Shown here piece after piece: positions 1-9,000 of a DNA stretch of 53,464 bases (positions within the stretch are counted from its first letter, which is position 1; each line of letters opens with the position of its first letter). The position numbers and the translations under genes were made by a program. This DNA comes from 01-FULL-43-15b sp964472675 (GTDB lineage: Bacteria > Patescibacteriota > Microgenomatia > UBA8517 > UBA10165). The notes beneath the pieces were generated by a model that worked only from the letters and a program-made list of their open reading frames with translations, was not told the DNA's origin and ran no database searches. The stretch lies in the NCBI GenBank assembly GCA_964472675.1, contig CAYYLO010000007.1, positions 1-53,464 of the forward strand. Direction: 5' to 3'.

Positions 1-1575
1 ACTGCTGCCCAGATCTTAAATGACTATAACAACAAACTGCCTAATGGCCAGACCTTAACTATAGCCTCTACTGCCCCTACTACTGTTATCCCCACCACTT
101 CGATCCCCACAGATGCCAATGCTGAAAAAGCCCCCTCCCCTATAGCCTACTGGAAGTTTGATGACGGGCAGGGAACTAATGCCCAGGATAGTACTACTAA
201 TAACGCTGACGGGACATTAGCAGGTACTACTGTCCCTTCCTGGAAAGAAGAAGACTTATGTGTTTCCGGAAAATGTCTTTATTTTGACGGGTCAACTTCC
301 AAAGTAACTGTGGCTAAAGTATTACCTTCTGTCCAGACAGTCAGTATTTGGGTCAGACCCAATACTATTGCTTCTATTGCTTTGGCTGATTTTGATGGCG
401 GGACTCATACCTTAACTACTAATTCCTCAGGGGTAGTAACAGCCAATGGCTTTACTTCTCCAACCTATTATCTTAATGGGCTCTCTACCACTACTCCGAC
501 TCTGGTAGCCAACAGGTGGAATCATTTGGAAGTAACTACCGGAACTTCCTTTGCTTCTACTGCTTCTTTAACCTTAGGTTTATCAGGTTCTACTTATTTT
601 AAAGGCTTTATGGATGAGGTTAAGGTTTATCCTTATGCCCGCTCGGCAGCTCAGATTCTCGCGGATTATAATTCCAGGTCAAATAATGAAGGGGCAAGCG
701 CTCAATTAGGTAGCCCTTCGACAGGCTCAGGGCGATTAGCCGATGGGCTAATCGGTTACTGGAAAATGGATGAAAGTTCCGGTACTTTAGCCGATGCTTC
801 TGGTAATTCTAATACAGGAACCTGGAATGGAACTGGTACTTCCCACTATACTTCTGGTAAGTTTGGTAATGGTGGGGGTTTTAATGGAAGTGATGATTAT
901 GTGAGTATTGGTAGTGCAAACATCTTGCCACAAGGAACTAGTCCTTTTACTGTAGTAGCATGGATAAATCCCTCTAACACTCTTAGTTCAAGTGGGGATT
1001 GGTTTATGCCTATTCGATTAAAGCAAACCACAGAGTGGTTTGTTGTCTTTTACAACAACTCCGGAAGTATCCTTCTATGGAATGTATTCAGAGGTAACAC
1101 TCAATGGTATGGTACCCTTAATAACTACGGCACTGCACAAAAAAATCAATGGAATTTGTACAGCTTCGTTTACACAGGTGGAGACAAGAATTTAAGTAGT
1201 TCTTATCAAATTTACATCAACGGATCACCTCTTGCGGTTACTGCAAACATCGGTACTGCTGGAGGAGTAGGAAATACAAATGAATTCGGGAGAGATACGA
1301 ACAGCCATTATTTAAGTGGCCAGATTGATGAAGTCCGGATCTACAACCGAGCTCTTTCCCCATCAGAAGTCTCTAGCCTCTACAACTTTGCCCCTGGGCC
1401 AAAGGTTTATCTTAAATTAGATGAAGGGACCGGCACTGCTGCCAATGATTCATCAGGCAATGCTAATAATGGGACTGTTAATACAGGGACATGGGTACCT
1501 GGTAAATATGGAAAAGGAGTAAAGGTTAATGGGACAACAGGGTCTGATGTCTCTATCCCGGATTTTGGGTACTGA
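1..1575 (+). CDS. LamG-domain surface protein, 5' end outside window
   Basis: The frame is open from base 1, so the start lies upstream. The translation carries tandem LamG (concanavalin A-like) domains, each opening with a YWKFDDGQGT or YWKMDESSGT type strand, passing through a YFDGS strand and closing with a 'DEV(K/R)(V/I)Y..A.S..Q(I/V)' strand. Such domains usually bind glycans or proteins outside the cell. A partial domain is at the N-terminus, two fuller ones follow (about nt 140-700 and 740-1390), and a fourth begins at about 1400 with VYLKLDEGTGT but stops at VSIPDFGY, only a third of the way through. The next gene starts two bases after the stop. The broken last domain suggests that the gene was interrupted: the missing part of a LamG domain reappears at the start of the gene at 2546. 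Family assignment is firm; ligand is unknown. Confidence 0.85.
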   Translation, partial: TAAQILNDYNNKLPNGQTLTIASTAPTTVIPTTSIPTDANAEKAPSPIAYWKFDDGQGTNAQDSTTNNADGTLAGTTVPSWKEEDLCVSGKCLYFDGSTSKVTVAKVLPSVQTVSIWVRPNTIASIALADFDGGTHTLTTNSSGVVTANGFTSPTYYLNGLSTTTPTLVANRWNHLEVTTGTSFASTASLTLGLSGSTYFKGFMDEVKVYPYARSAAQILADYNSRSNNEGASAQLGSPSTGSGRLADGLIGYWKMDESSGTLADASGNSNTGTWNGTGTSHYTSGKFGNGGGFNGSDDYVSIGSANILPQGTSPFTVVAWINPSNTLSSSGDWFMPIRLKQTTEWFVVFYNNSGSILLWNVFRGNTQWYGTLNNYGTAQKNQWNLYSFVYTGGDKNLSSSYQIYINGSPLAVTANIGTAGGVGNTNEFGRDTNSHYLSGQIDEVRIYNRALSPSEVSSLYNFAPGPKVYLKLDEGTGTAANDSSGNANNGTVNTGTWVPGKYGKGVKVNGTTGSDVSIPDFGY

Positions 1576-1576
1576 T

Positions 1577-2023
1577 ATGAAAATACTAATTGATCAGTCA
1601 GGGAAAATTGAATACACCAAAAGCAACACTGTTGTTGCTTTTTCAAACGGAAAACAAAAAACTATTTTAATTAAAGCTCAAGATAAAAGAGAAGTTCAAA
1701 AAGTTTTCCGGACAGCAGGCAAACCATATATTTTTGTCTACAAAACCTTTGCTATCCTAATCTATCTTCTTATTAAAGATTACCTTGATAAAATCCAACA
1801 AATTGCCATAGATAAAGAATACGCAGGCCAAGAAAGTATTATTAAGAATCTCTTGCTTGAGATTTTAAGAAAGCATGGCAGCAATCTTAAAACTGAAGAT
1901 ATCTCCTTTGTACTGGTTGGTAAAAAACATAGCTGTCACAAATTAGCAATTGGTGTTTTAAGAGGAAATATTAAGCCGGGTATCACAGTTTCAAAAAAGG
2001 AGGTTTTGGCAGAAATTGTTTAG
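1577..2023 (+). CDS. Hypothetical protein, possibly RNase H-like fold
   Basis: 148 aa from the ATG at 1577, one base after the LamG stop; the frame could open earlier at 1529 inside the LamG gene, but MKILIDQSG is the natural N-terminus. I do not recognise a named family. It opens with a strand ending in Asp (ILIDQSGKI), has a long helical segment around residues 50-75, then IAIDKEYAGQE and a C-terminal VLVGKKHSCHKLA strand-helix. Two Asp-bearing strands plus a basic/His element recall RNase H-fold nucleases, but that is a weak inference. No signal peptide, although the LamG genes on both sides encode secreted proteins. It is paired with the GxxExxY gene 104 bp downstream, and the two look like an inserted cassette. 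Confidence 0.6.
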   Translation: MKILIDQSGKIEYTKSNTVVAFSNGKQKTILIKAQDKREVQKVFRTAGKPYIFVYKTFAILIYLLIKDYLDKIQQIAIDKEYAGQESIIKNLLLEILRKHGSNLKTEDISFVLVGKKHSCHKLAIGVLRGNIKPGITVSKKEVLAEIV

Positions 2024-2126
2024 ATTTGCCATAAAAAAAGATCGGGAGCTTGTCGGATAGATGCACCTAAGTGGAATACAGAGGATTCCCTATCCCTCCC
2101 AATCTTTAGTGAAAATATATTACCAT

Positions 2127-2549
2127 ATGAACCAACTTTTGTCAATAAAATCGATTAACACAGATAAAAAGCTGATTTACGCGGATCTGACCTACAAAAT
2201 ACGTGGGGCTATCTTTGTAGTATTTAATAGTCTGGGGTTTGGACATAAAGAACAAGTATATCAAAAAGCTTTAGCCAGGCAATTTCAGGAAGAAAACATT
2301 CCTTTTAAAAGGGAAGTTAGTTTAGATGTTGAATATAAAGATGAGGTAGTGGGTAACTACAGACCTGATTTTGTAGTTGAAGGCAAGGTAATTATCGAGT
2401 TAAAAGCTGTAGAATTTATGCCCAAGACTTTTGAAACTCAATTATTACATTATTTAAAAACTACTGCTCACCAATTAGGATTATTAGTTAACTTTGGCTC
2501 ACCTAGGTTGGTAATTAAACGTTTAGTTTGGACAGGAGATCATCCGTGA
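2127..2549 (+). CDS. GxxExxY family protein (PDDEXK_3)
   Basis: 140 aa from the ATG at 2127 (MNQLLSIKS); an upstream in-frame start at 2061 would add residues unlike the family. The sequence follows the GxxExxY family (PF13366): LIYADLTYKIRGA near the start, then GHKEQVYQKAL (the G-x-x-E-x-x-Y motif), YRPDFVVEGKVIIELKAVE (the D...E-x-K core of a PDDEXK nuclease fold) and LLVNFGSPRL near the end. The family is widespread beside mobile or CRISPR-poor loci; its biochemical role is unproven. Its TGA overlaps the GTG start of the next LamG gene (GTGA), so the two should be translationally coupled. Confidence 0.88.
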   Translation: MNQLLSIKSINTDKKLIYADLTYKIRGAIFVVFNSLGFGHKEQVYQKALARQFQEENIPFKREVSLDVEYKDEVVGNYRPDFVVEGKVIIELKAVEFMPKTFETQLLHYLKTTAHQLGLLVNFGSPRLVIKRLVWTGDHP

Positions 2550-5254
2550 GAATCTGCTTTTTATCCGCGAAAATCTTTACTATTAGGATAGTACTAACTC
2601 TAGGTTTCTTGCTGACTTTATTAATCTGTATTCCCTCCAGGGTTTCCGCTGCCAATTCCGGGATCTTTACTGTTTCTCTTTGGGTCAGACCTACATCTTC
2701 TATTGCTTCCCAGGCTTTGGTCGGGAAAGCAGAAGAACTACGGGTTTTTACAGATGCTTCCGGTTATGCCGGATGTCAAATTAAATCCACCACCTGGCAG
2801 ACTGCCTCTACCGGTACTACTGCCTTAACTCTAAATAGTTGGAACCATGTGGCATGTAGCTATGATAAGGCTACATTAAAAATTTATGTTAACGGAGTAT
2901 TAGCTAATTCTAATACCTTAACAGCTACTATTGATGATACTGCCAATGCTATCCTCCTTGGCCAGGACTCATCTAGCGCTACTCCTTATTCCAACCTAAC
3001 AGGAGATACTGATGATTTTAAATTCTATAACTATGCCAGGACACAGAAACAAGTGACAGAGGACATGGGGGGAGGTGGACCCAATGTCCTGGGCACGTCA
3101 TCCTGGAGCGCAGGCGCAGCCGGAGCGATAGGATCTAGGGGTGGCGGCCCAGTCGGCTATTGGAAATTCGACGAAGGATACGGCACCACTGCCAATAACT
3201 CAGGTTCAGGAGGATCTGCCTTAAATGGGACACTCACCTCCATGGCCTCCCCTGCCACTTCCACCTCTGGCTGGACCCAGAGTGGGAAGTTTGGGAGAGG
3301 GTTAAACTTTGACGGGACGGATGATTATGTAACTGGTGTAAATACAGGATTCAGCAACCTATCAGCCTTGACAATAAGTTTTTGGTACAACACTACAGCA
3401 ACATCGGGTTCTCCTAATTGCGTTATATCAAGCGGAAGTTCAACTAATCGAAACTTTCAAGTGTGCGTACCTAATAATTACTTAACCCACACAGGGTTTG
3501 AATGGTATTCCGTTGGGACAGGAGAGGTTTACTCCAGCAATATAACCTCTGTTACTGACGGTTGGCATCATGCTGCAGTAACGTATTCTAGTGGAACACT
3601 GACTTTTTATCGTGATGCAAAGGTAGTTAGCACACAGGGGAGTCTAGCAACGTTAAATTCAGGAGGAGGTACTTACGTAATCGGTCTTGATTATTTCGCT
3701 AGTTGGTATAAAGGCTCCCTCGACGAGGTTAAAATCTACCCTTATGCTCTCACTGCTGATGAAGTAAAGCTAGACTATAACAAAGGATCTAGCCAGGTTC
3801 TCGGAGCCTTATCAGATAATTCATCTTCTTCTTTTACTTCTAGTAGTTCTGTCCAGGGAGCAGACCATGAATATTGTATCCCTGGAGATACTACTTCCTG
3901 TGCTGCTCCTGTAGGCAGATGGGACTTTGATGAAAATACCGGATCTACTGTTAATGATAAATCAGGCAATAATAATACCGGTACCTGGAACGGCACCTTA
4001 GGCAATCAATGGAAACCAGGAAAGATAGGTGCTAGTGGGAATTTTAATGGGAGTAATAATTATGTAAGCATCTCCGATAACTCAGGCCTCAATGTCTCAA
4101 ATATCACAATTGAGGCTTGGTTTAAAGTTAATACATGGGTTAATGGTCCATCAATTTTCAACAGAAGAACTGCAGGAAATGTTGGCGGTGTTTCCCTAGA
4201 ACCAGTTGCAGGATACGGAATGAATTTCTACGCTTATATAGACGGAGCGTGGAGAACTGCCAGTTCAACCGGATGGAATCCAGGTGGTGTCTGGGAACAT
4301 GTCGTTGCTACTTATAATGGGTCGAATATGTATATTTACAGAAACGGCGTGCAAGTTGGATCTACTTCTTATACTGGGTCCATTAATAACCCTGCGTCTC
4401 CTACTGTTTCAATTGGTACTAATATTGTTGGCGGTACTTTCTGGAATGGTCTTGTTGACCAAGTCCGGATTTTTAACTATGCCCGGAGTGCTGCACAAAT
4501 AGCCTGGGATTATAACAGGGGGGCTCCTATTGGGCATTGGAAGATGGATGAGTGCCAGGGAACTACTGTCCATGACTCATCAGGTAATGCTAACCATGGG
4601 ACTATTACTGCTACTTCTACTTTAGGTAAATGTACTACTGCTTCTACTTTCTGGGGAGGAAGTTTAGGGACAGGAGCAGGTAAATTTAACTATGCCCCGA
4701 CTTTTAACGGAAGTGCTGATTATGTGAGCGTTGCAAACGAGTCTAACTTTGATTTTGAAAGAACAAACGCTTTTACTATCGGAGCATGGGTCAAAACTTC
4801 CAGCAGTAACACACAGATGATTTTTGCAAAAATGGCAAACACGGATCCTTATACTGGTTTTGATTTTCATATTTTAAATACTGGGGTTCCCAGGTTTTTA
4901 CTGATAAATACATACTCAACTAGTACTATTGATACGCAATCTACGAAAACTGTAAACGATGGATCCTGGCATCAAGTAATTGTTACTTACGATGGTTCAA
5001 GTAGCGCTAGTGGAGTCAATTTCTATATAGATGGAATACTTATATCTAAATCAACAGCAATCAACAACCTATCTTCTTCAATTTTAAATAATATTACGCC
5101 TACAATTGGTTCAAGGAACAACCAAGCATACTATTGGAATGGCCAACTAGATGATGTCCGGGTATATAACTATGCCCTGACCCCGTTACAAGTAAAACTC
5201 CTCTACAACCAAAACTCAGGGGTTAGGTTTGGCCCTAGTACAGGCGCACCATAA
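2546..5254 (+). CDS. Secreted multi-LamG protein
   Basis: 902 aa from GTG at 2546, preceded by AGGAGA at 2534-2539; a TTG at 2528 is less likely because it lies upstream of that ribosome-binding site. A hydrophobic signal segment (residues about 12-33, ending RVSA) is followed immediately by a LamG domain that lacks its first strands (FTVSLWVRP...). Three complete LamG domains follow, opening with GYWKFDEGYGT, GRWDFDENTGS and GHWKMDECQGT. The tail KLLYNQNSGVRFGP is copied twice more downstream in decayed form (5743 and 5995). Presumably exported and surface-bound or released. The missing first third of domain 1 matches what the upstream LamG gene keeps at its broken end. Confidence 0.88.
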   Translation: MRICFLSAKIFTIRIVLTLGFLLTLLICIPSRVSAANSGIFTVSLWVRPTSSIASQALVGKAEELRVFTDASGYAGCQIKSTTWQTASTGTTALTLNSWNHVACSYDKATLKIYVNGVLANSNTLTATIDDTANAILLGQDSSSATPYSNLTGDTDDFKFYNYARTQKQVTEDMGGGGPNVLGTSSWSAGAAGAIGSRGGGPVGYWKFDEGYGTTANNSGSGGSALNGTLTSMASPATSTSGWTQSGKFGRGLNFDGTDDYVTGVNTGFSNLSALTISFWYNTTATSGSPNCVISSGSSTNRNFQVCVPNNYLTHTGFEWYSVGTGEVYSSNITSVTDGWHHAAVTYSSGTLTFYRDAKVVSTQGSLATLNSGGGTYVIGLDYFASWYKGSLDEVKIYPYALTADEVKLDYNKGSSQVLGALSDNSSSSFTSSSSVQGADHEYCIPGDTTSCAAPVGRWDFDENTGSTVNDKSGNNNTGTWNGTLGNQWKPGKIGASGNFNGSNNYVSISDNSGLNVSNITIEAWFKVNTWVNGPSIFNRRTAGNVGGVSLEPVAGYGMNFYAYIDGAWRTASSTGWNPGGVWEHVVATYNGSNMYIYRNGVQVGSTSYTGSINNPASPTVSIGTNIVGGTFWNGLVDQVRIFNYARSAAQIAWDYNRGAPIGHWKMDECQGTTVHDSSGNANHGTITATSTLGKCTTASTFWGGSLGTGAGKFNYAPTFNGSADYVSVANESNFDFERTNAFTIGAWVKTSSSNTQMIFAKMANTDPYTGFDFHILNTGVPRFLLINTYSTSTIDTQSTKTVNDGSWHQVIVTYDGSSSASGVNFYIDGILISKSTAINNLSSSILNNITPTIGSRNNQAYYWNGQLDDVRVYNYALTPLQVKLLYNQNSGVRFGPSTGAP

Positions 5255-5742
5255 GAGTAATTTTTAATTTGAAATTTTTAATTTTTAATCAATATTAAAT
5301 TTTAAATGACTGAATTTAGAAACAATTACAATCTGGAAGAAAGGACAACTATATTTTCTGAAAATTTAATTGACTTCTACAAAAAGTGTCCAAAGAATGT
5401 AATAACAATACCTTTAATTAACCAAGGACTTCGATCTGGTACAAGCATTGGCGCAAATTATTGCGAGGCAAATGGTGCTTCCAGTAAAAAAGACTTTCAA
5501 AATAAAATATTCATTTGTAAAAAGGAGGCTAAGGAAACCTTGTATTGGTTTAAACTCATGGGTCGGGCGCTGGATGATGAAAAGCTAGAAGAAGAATGCA
5601 GGAAACTTTGGCAAGAAGCGAAAGAATTAACTTTAATTTTTTCAAAGATAGCTTTTTCTACTAAAAATGGCTAGTTTGAAAATTTAAGCATTGTGTCATT
5701 AAGAATTGATTTCAAATTTCAAATTGTAAATTTCAAATTATA
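5255..5742 (+). mobile_element. IVS-like element carrying a four-helix-bundle gene
   Basis: AT-rich arms (5255-5305 and 5675-5742) made of repeated 'aatttgaaattt' / 'aaatttcaaatt' words, inverted relative to each other, flank one four-helix-bundle gene. The element sits exactly between two copies of a LamG 3' end (5195-5254 and 5743-5802). The organisation matches the element at 35205-35732. Boundaries are approximate; no target-site duplication was resolved. Confidence 0.55.
5306..5674 (+). CDS. Four helix bundle protein (23S rRNA IVS protein family)
   Basis: 122 aa. Matches the four-helix-bundle family (PF05635/TIGR02436) first found inside 23S rRNA intervening sequences: an N-terminal NLEERTTIFSENLIDF helix, the hallmark RSGTSIGANYCEA segment, then FQNKIFICKKEAKETLYW and a C-terminal helix ending in LIFSKI. 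No enzymatic residues are known for the family and its role is unclear; nucleic-acid binding has been suggested. It lies within AT-rich inverted arms, like its relative at 35322. The two proteins share the SIGANY/SVGANY and ARKEAKET-type cores but differ elsewhere, so they are not a recent duplication. Confidence 0.9.
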   Translation: MTEFRNNYNLEERTTIFSENLIDFYKKCPKNVITIPLINQGLRSGTSIGANYCEANGASSKKDFQNKIFICKKEAKETLYWFKLMGRALDDEKLEEECRKLWQEAKELTLIFSKIAFSTKNG

Positions 5743-5802
5743 AAGCTCCTCTATAACCAAAACAGCGGGATAAGGTATGGTCCTTCGACTGGTACTCCTT
5801 GA
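5743..5802 (+). pseudogene. Orphan copy of LamG C-terminal tail
   Basis: These 60 bases encode KLLYNQNSGIRYGPSTGTP and a stop, nearly identical to the last 20 codons of the LamG gene ending at 5254 but with silent and conservative changes. No start codon or domain precedes it; the four-helix-bundle element abuts it directly. It is the remnant of another LamG gene whose body has been lost or displaced. Confidence 0.75.
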
Positions 5803-5827
5803 GTACCAAAGCACCATGATGTGCGCC

Positions 5828-5987
5828 GTCATCCTGGAGCCGAACGTAGGCGATAGGATCTCTAATCAGATTCTATCAGCCACTTCGTGGCTTCCAGAAT
5901 GACGCTATAGCTTTCGGCTCCAGGATGACAATTGGTGACAAGAACTGTTCCAGGATGACGATATGGGGCTAAAGCCCTCGGAATGAC
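5828..5987. repeat. Cluster of gtcat...atgac palindromic repeats
   Basis: Begins with gtcatcctggagcc and contains several inverted half-sites (ccagaatgac, ggctccaggatgac, ccaggatgac, ggaatgac). The same 'gtcat(c/t)c ... g(g/a)aatgac' family recurs at 20315, 21962, 25148, 26247, 51721 and 52727. The pattern is that of REP-like extragenic palindromes. No gene is seen here. Confidence 0.7.
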
Positions 5988-5994
5988 AGGAGTA

Positions 5995-6024
5995 AACCAA
6001 AACTCAGGAATCCGCTTTGGACCT
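5995..6024 (+). pseudogene. Second orphan LamG tail fragment
   Basis: Encodes NQNSGIRFGP, a third copy of the LamG tail motif, directly after the palindromic repeats and upstream of the large M23 gene. The frame runs on without further LamG similarity. It appears to be a decayed remnant. Confidence 0.55.
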
Positions 6025-6091
6025 GGGGAAAATCCCTATTGCTTGAATTGCCCAAAAACTTGTATTCTAAAAGTAGCCAGTATACATTGCC

Positions 6092-9000
6092 ATGTCAAGT
6101 AAAACCTGCCGCTTGCTCTTAAAGCGTTTTCTTACCTGCTTCTTAAGCTTTCTTATCCTTCTCCCTTCCGCCCAACCGGTTTTTGCATTTGAACCAAGAG
6201 ATCCTCCTCTGCTACCTTTGCCTTTTGAGGCCAGTATTAGTTACCAAATAACCTCCAGCTTCGGCGAGAAAAGGGCGGATTTAGACGTTTCTGACAAGCT
6301 TTATGAGATGGAAAAGAACGGGCATAACGGTATTGATTTTTTCGTTCCCGACAAAACACCCGTTTTGGCTGTTGATGATGGAGAGGTCGTTAAAGCTGGA
6401 GAGGGAGATTTTGGGAACACTTTAGTTATCAAACATCTTTGGGGAGAAAGTGTGTACGGGCATTTAAGCGATACAAACATAAAAGAAAGTCTAAAACCAG
6501 GTAACAAGGTAGCAAAAGGTCAAACTATTGCTCTTTCTGGGTCAACTGGTATCTCAACCGGACCGCATTTGCATTTTGGAATTAAACCTCAAAATCCCGA
6601 TAATGATAACGGCCATTTTGGCTTTATCGACCCTGCTCCCTATCTTGCCTCCTTACATCATACAGGCGAAAACCAGAATATGATTTCTGAAGCTACAAGT
6701 TCAGCATCCTTGAACCAGCAGCCCTGGGAAGCCAGCGCATCAGCAGGTTTAAATAAATTTTTAGGCTTGAATAATGATGTTTTAGGAGAGAGTACTTCTT
6801 CGGCAAAGGTTAGCGCCAACTTCGAAGACATTTCAAAAGACAATGAGTTTCTTTTTAACCACAAAATCGAGCTTGGAAACGGCACAACTGCCCATTTCCT
6901 GGACAAAAGAACTAACAGGGCCAGCTTTGCTATAGCCGATAAAGATTACAACTACAAACTCAGGTTTTTCTTAAAAGGTTCTGAGGGAGCCAAACCGCAA
7001 ATAAATGGCAATAAAATCGAATTTCCCGTTACTCTTTATGGGATACCCATGACATTAAAATATACAGTCGAGGAAAATAGGGTAAAAGAAGAGTTCATTA
7101 TCCAGGAAAAGCCCTATGAAGAAGTGTTAGATAAGCTTTCAGAAAATAAACTGGAAATACCGTTTGAAATAAGTACTCAAGACCTGGAAATGGAAACTAC
7201 AGGACAGGAATATACTTTTAAATCCAAGGATGGCTCAGTCTATTGGTCTCTGCCTGCCCCAACACTCGAAGACAGTAAAGGAAACAAAGGTACAATTAGC
7301 CTGGATATTGCTCCCTCTTCTGCTTCTTTAAATGTAGATTCAGACTTTCTTAAGTCCGCTTCTTACCCGGTAACCATCGACCCGACAGTTGTCACACCAT
7401 CAACCAGGACAACCGCAACCGCAGCTATGAACCAGCGCAAAATTGTCCGGACTTCCGAAGGAACTGTGCATGCTTTTATCCAAACAGGCAGCACCGTAAC
7501 TATGACCTGCGCACAACCATCGCCTTCAGGAGCAAAAGCCGGCCTGCTTTGGGTGACATCCACGGACAACGGGAGTACTTGGACATGCCAAGGGCAACTG
7601 AATGCTAATATAGGCTTTCATGCATCAGCAGTTGCAGACTCGTCCGATAACATTTATGCAGTTTATTCAATAATTACGACTGGAGGGTCTACCTCAAATG
7701 ACATTTTTTACCGGAAGTTAACAAAAGGGGCAGGTTCTACCTGGACTTTGGAAAATGCCGTAACCGAATTTGATTCTACAGCTTCCACAACAGGTTATTC
7801 TTACGTAACCATAGAAATAGAAGGCACCACCAGACTTTGGATGGCAGCGCGGTACTACGACGGAACCAACTATCAGGTAAGTACTTATGTTTCAAATAAT
7901 TTGACTGCAACTGCCACTTTTTCCACCAGTATCGCCACCATGGACACTGCGGATACGGTAAATACCGACCATATACCGACAATCATCCGTTTTGGCACTA
8001 ATTTTGGGGTGCTCTACGCAAGATCGAATAGTTTGTACTGGCGCACCCGGGCTGACGCTGACAACCCTGATACCTGGAGCGGAGCTGAGGCTACTGTTTT
8101 GGCAGGGACAACCGGCACAGTTGGCAGTATATTTTCCGTAACAGTGGACAACAGTAATAACATCCATGCTATCGCGATGTTAAACGGACAAAACAGCAGC
8201 CCAGGGCCTTTAAACTACTCTTACTACAACGGCACATCCTGGTCATCAGCGGTAACACTGGCTTCTTCAAACTTTCAAGCATCTGGTACCGCAACAATGC
8301 AGATAACAACAGATGGTTTGTCTGTGTGGGTTTTTTGGGTAGACAGAACCGGCTGGAGTGGCGCCACGAGCGTTGGCAGCATTGCGTATAAAAAAGGAGT
8401 GTCGCCGTTTGCCTCGGGAAACTTTGATGCCAATGCCACCGCCCTAAATCCGTACGATAAAATTTTTGATAAGGTTTGGAGCTACGTCGGAGGCGCTTAT
8501 ACGGACGACACAACTGACGCGGGAGATTCTGACACAGGAGACACGCAAATGTTTACAAATAGCGGTGATATCCTTTATTTTGGCATGTCGCAACCTTTCA
8601 GGGGGGTTAGCGCGTATACCTCAGTTGCCGGAAGCACTGGAGGTACAGTTACGTACGAATATTGGGATGGCAGCAATTGGACGGCGTTGTCCTTAACAGG
8701 AACAATGACACCTAACTATACTTCAACCTGTACAATCTCATCAACAGGCGCTTGCGGCGTCTGGTTTAACCCTGTTTTGCCCGATGGCACAAATAACAAC
8801 TGGCAAACAACTACTGTTAATAGTGAACAAACAGCTTATTATTATGTCCGAGCCAGGGTAACTGCTAATTATTCTCCAACCTCCCCTGTTGGCTCGCAAT
8901 TTTCTTCTATGCTCAGGGAACACCACATAGTTACACCCAAAGGCACAGCCAGCATCCCAAAAATTTACGTCTTTTGGACAGATTTTTTAAACAACAGCTT

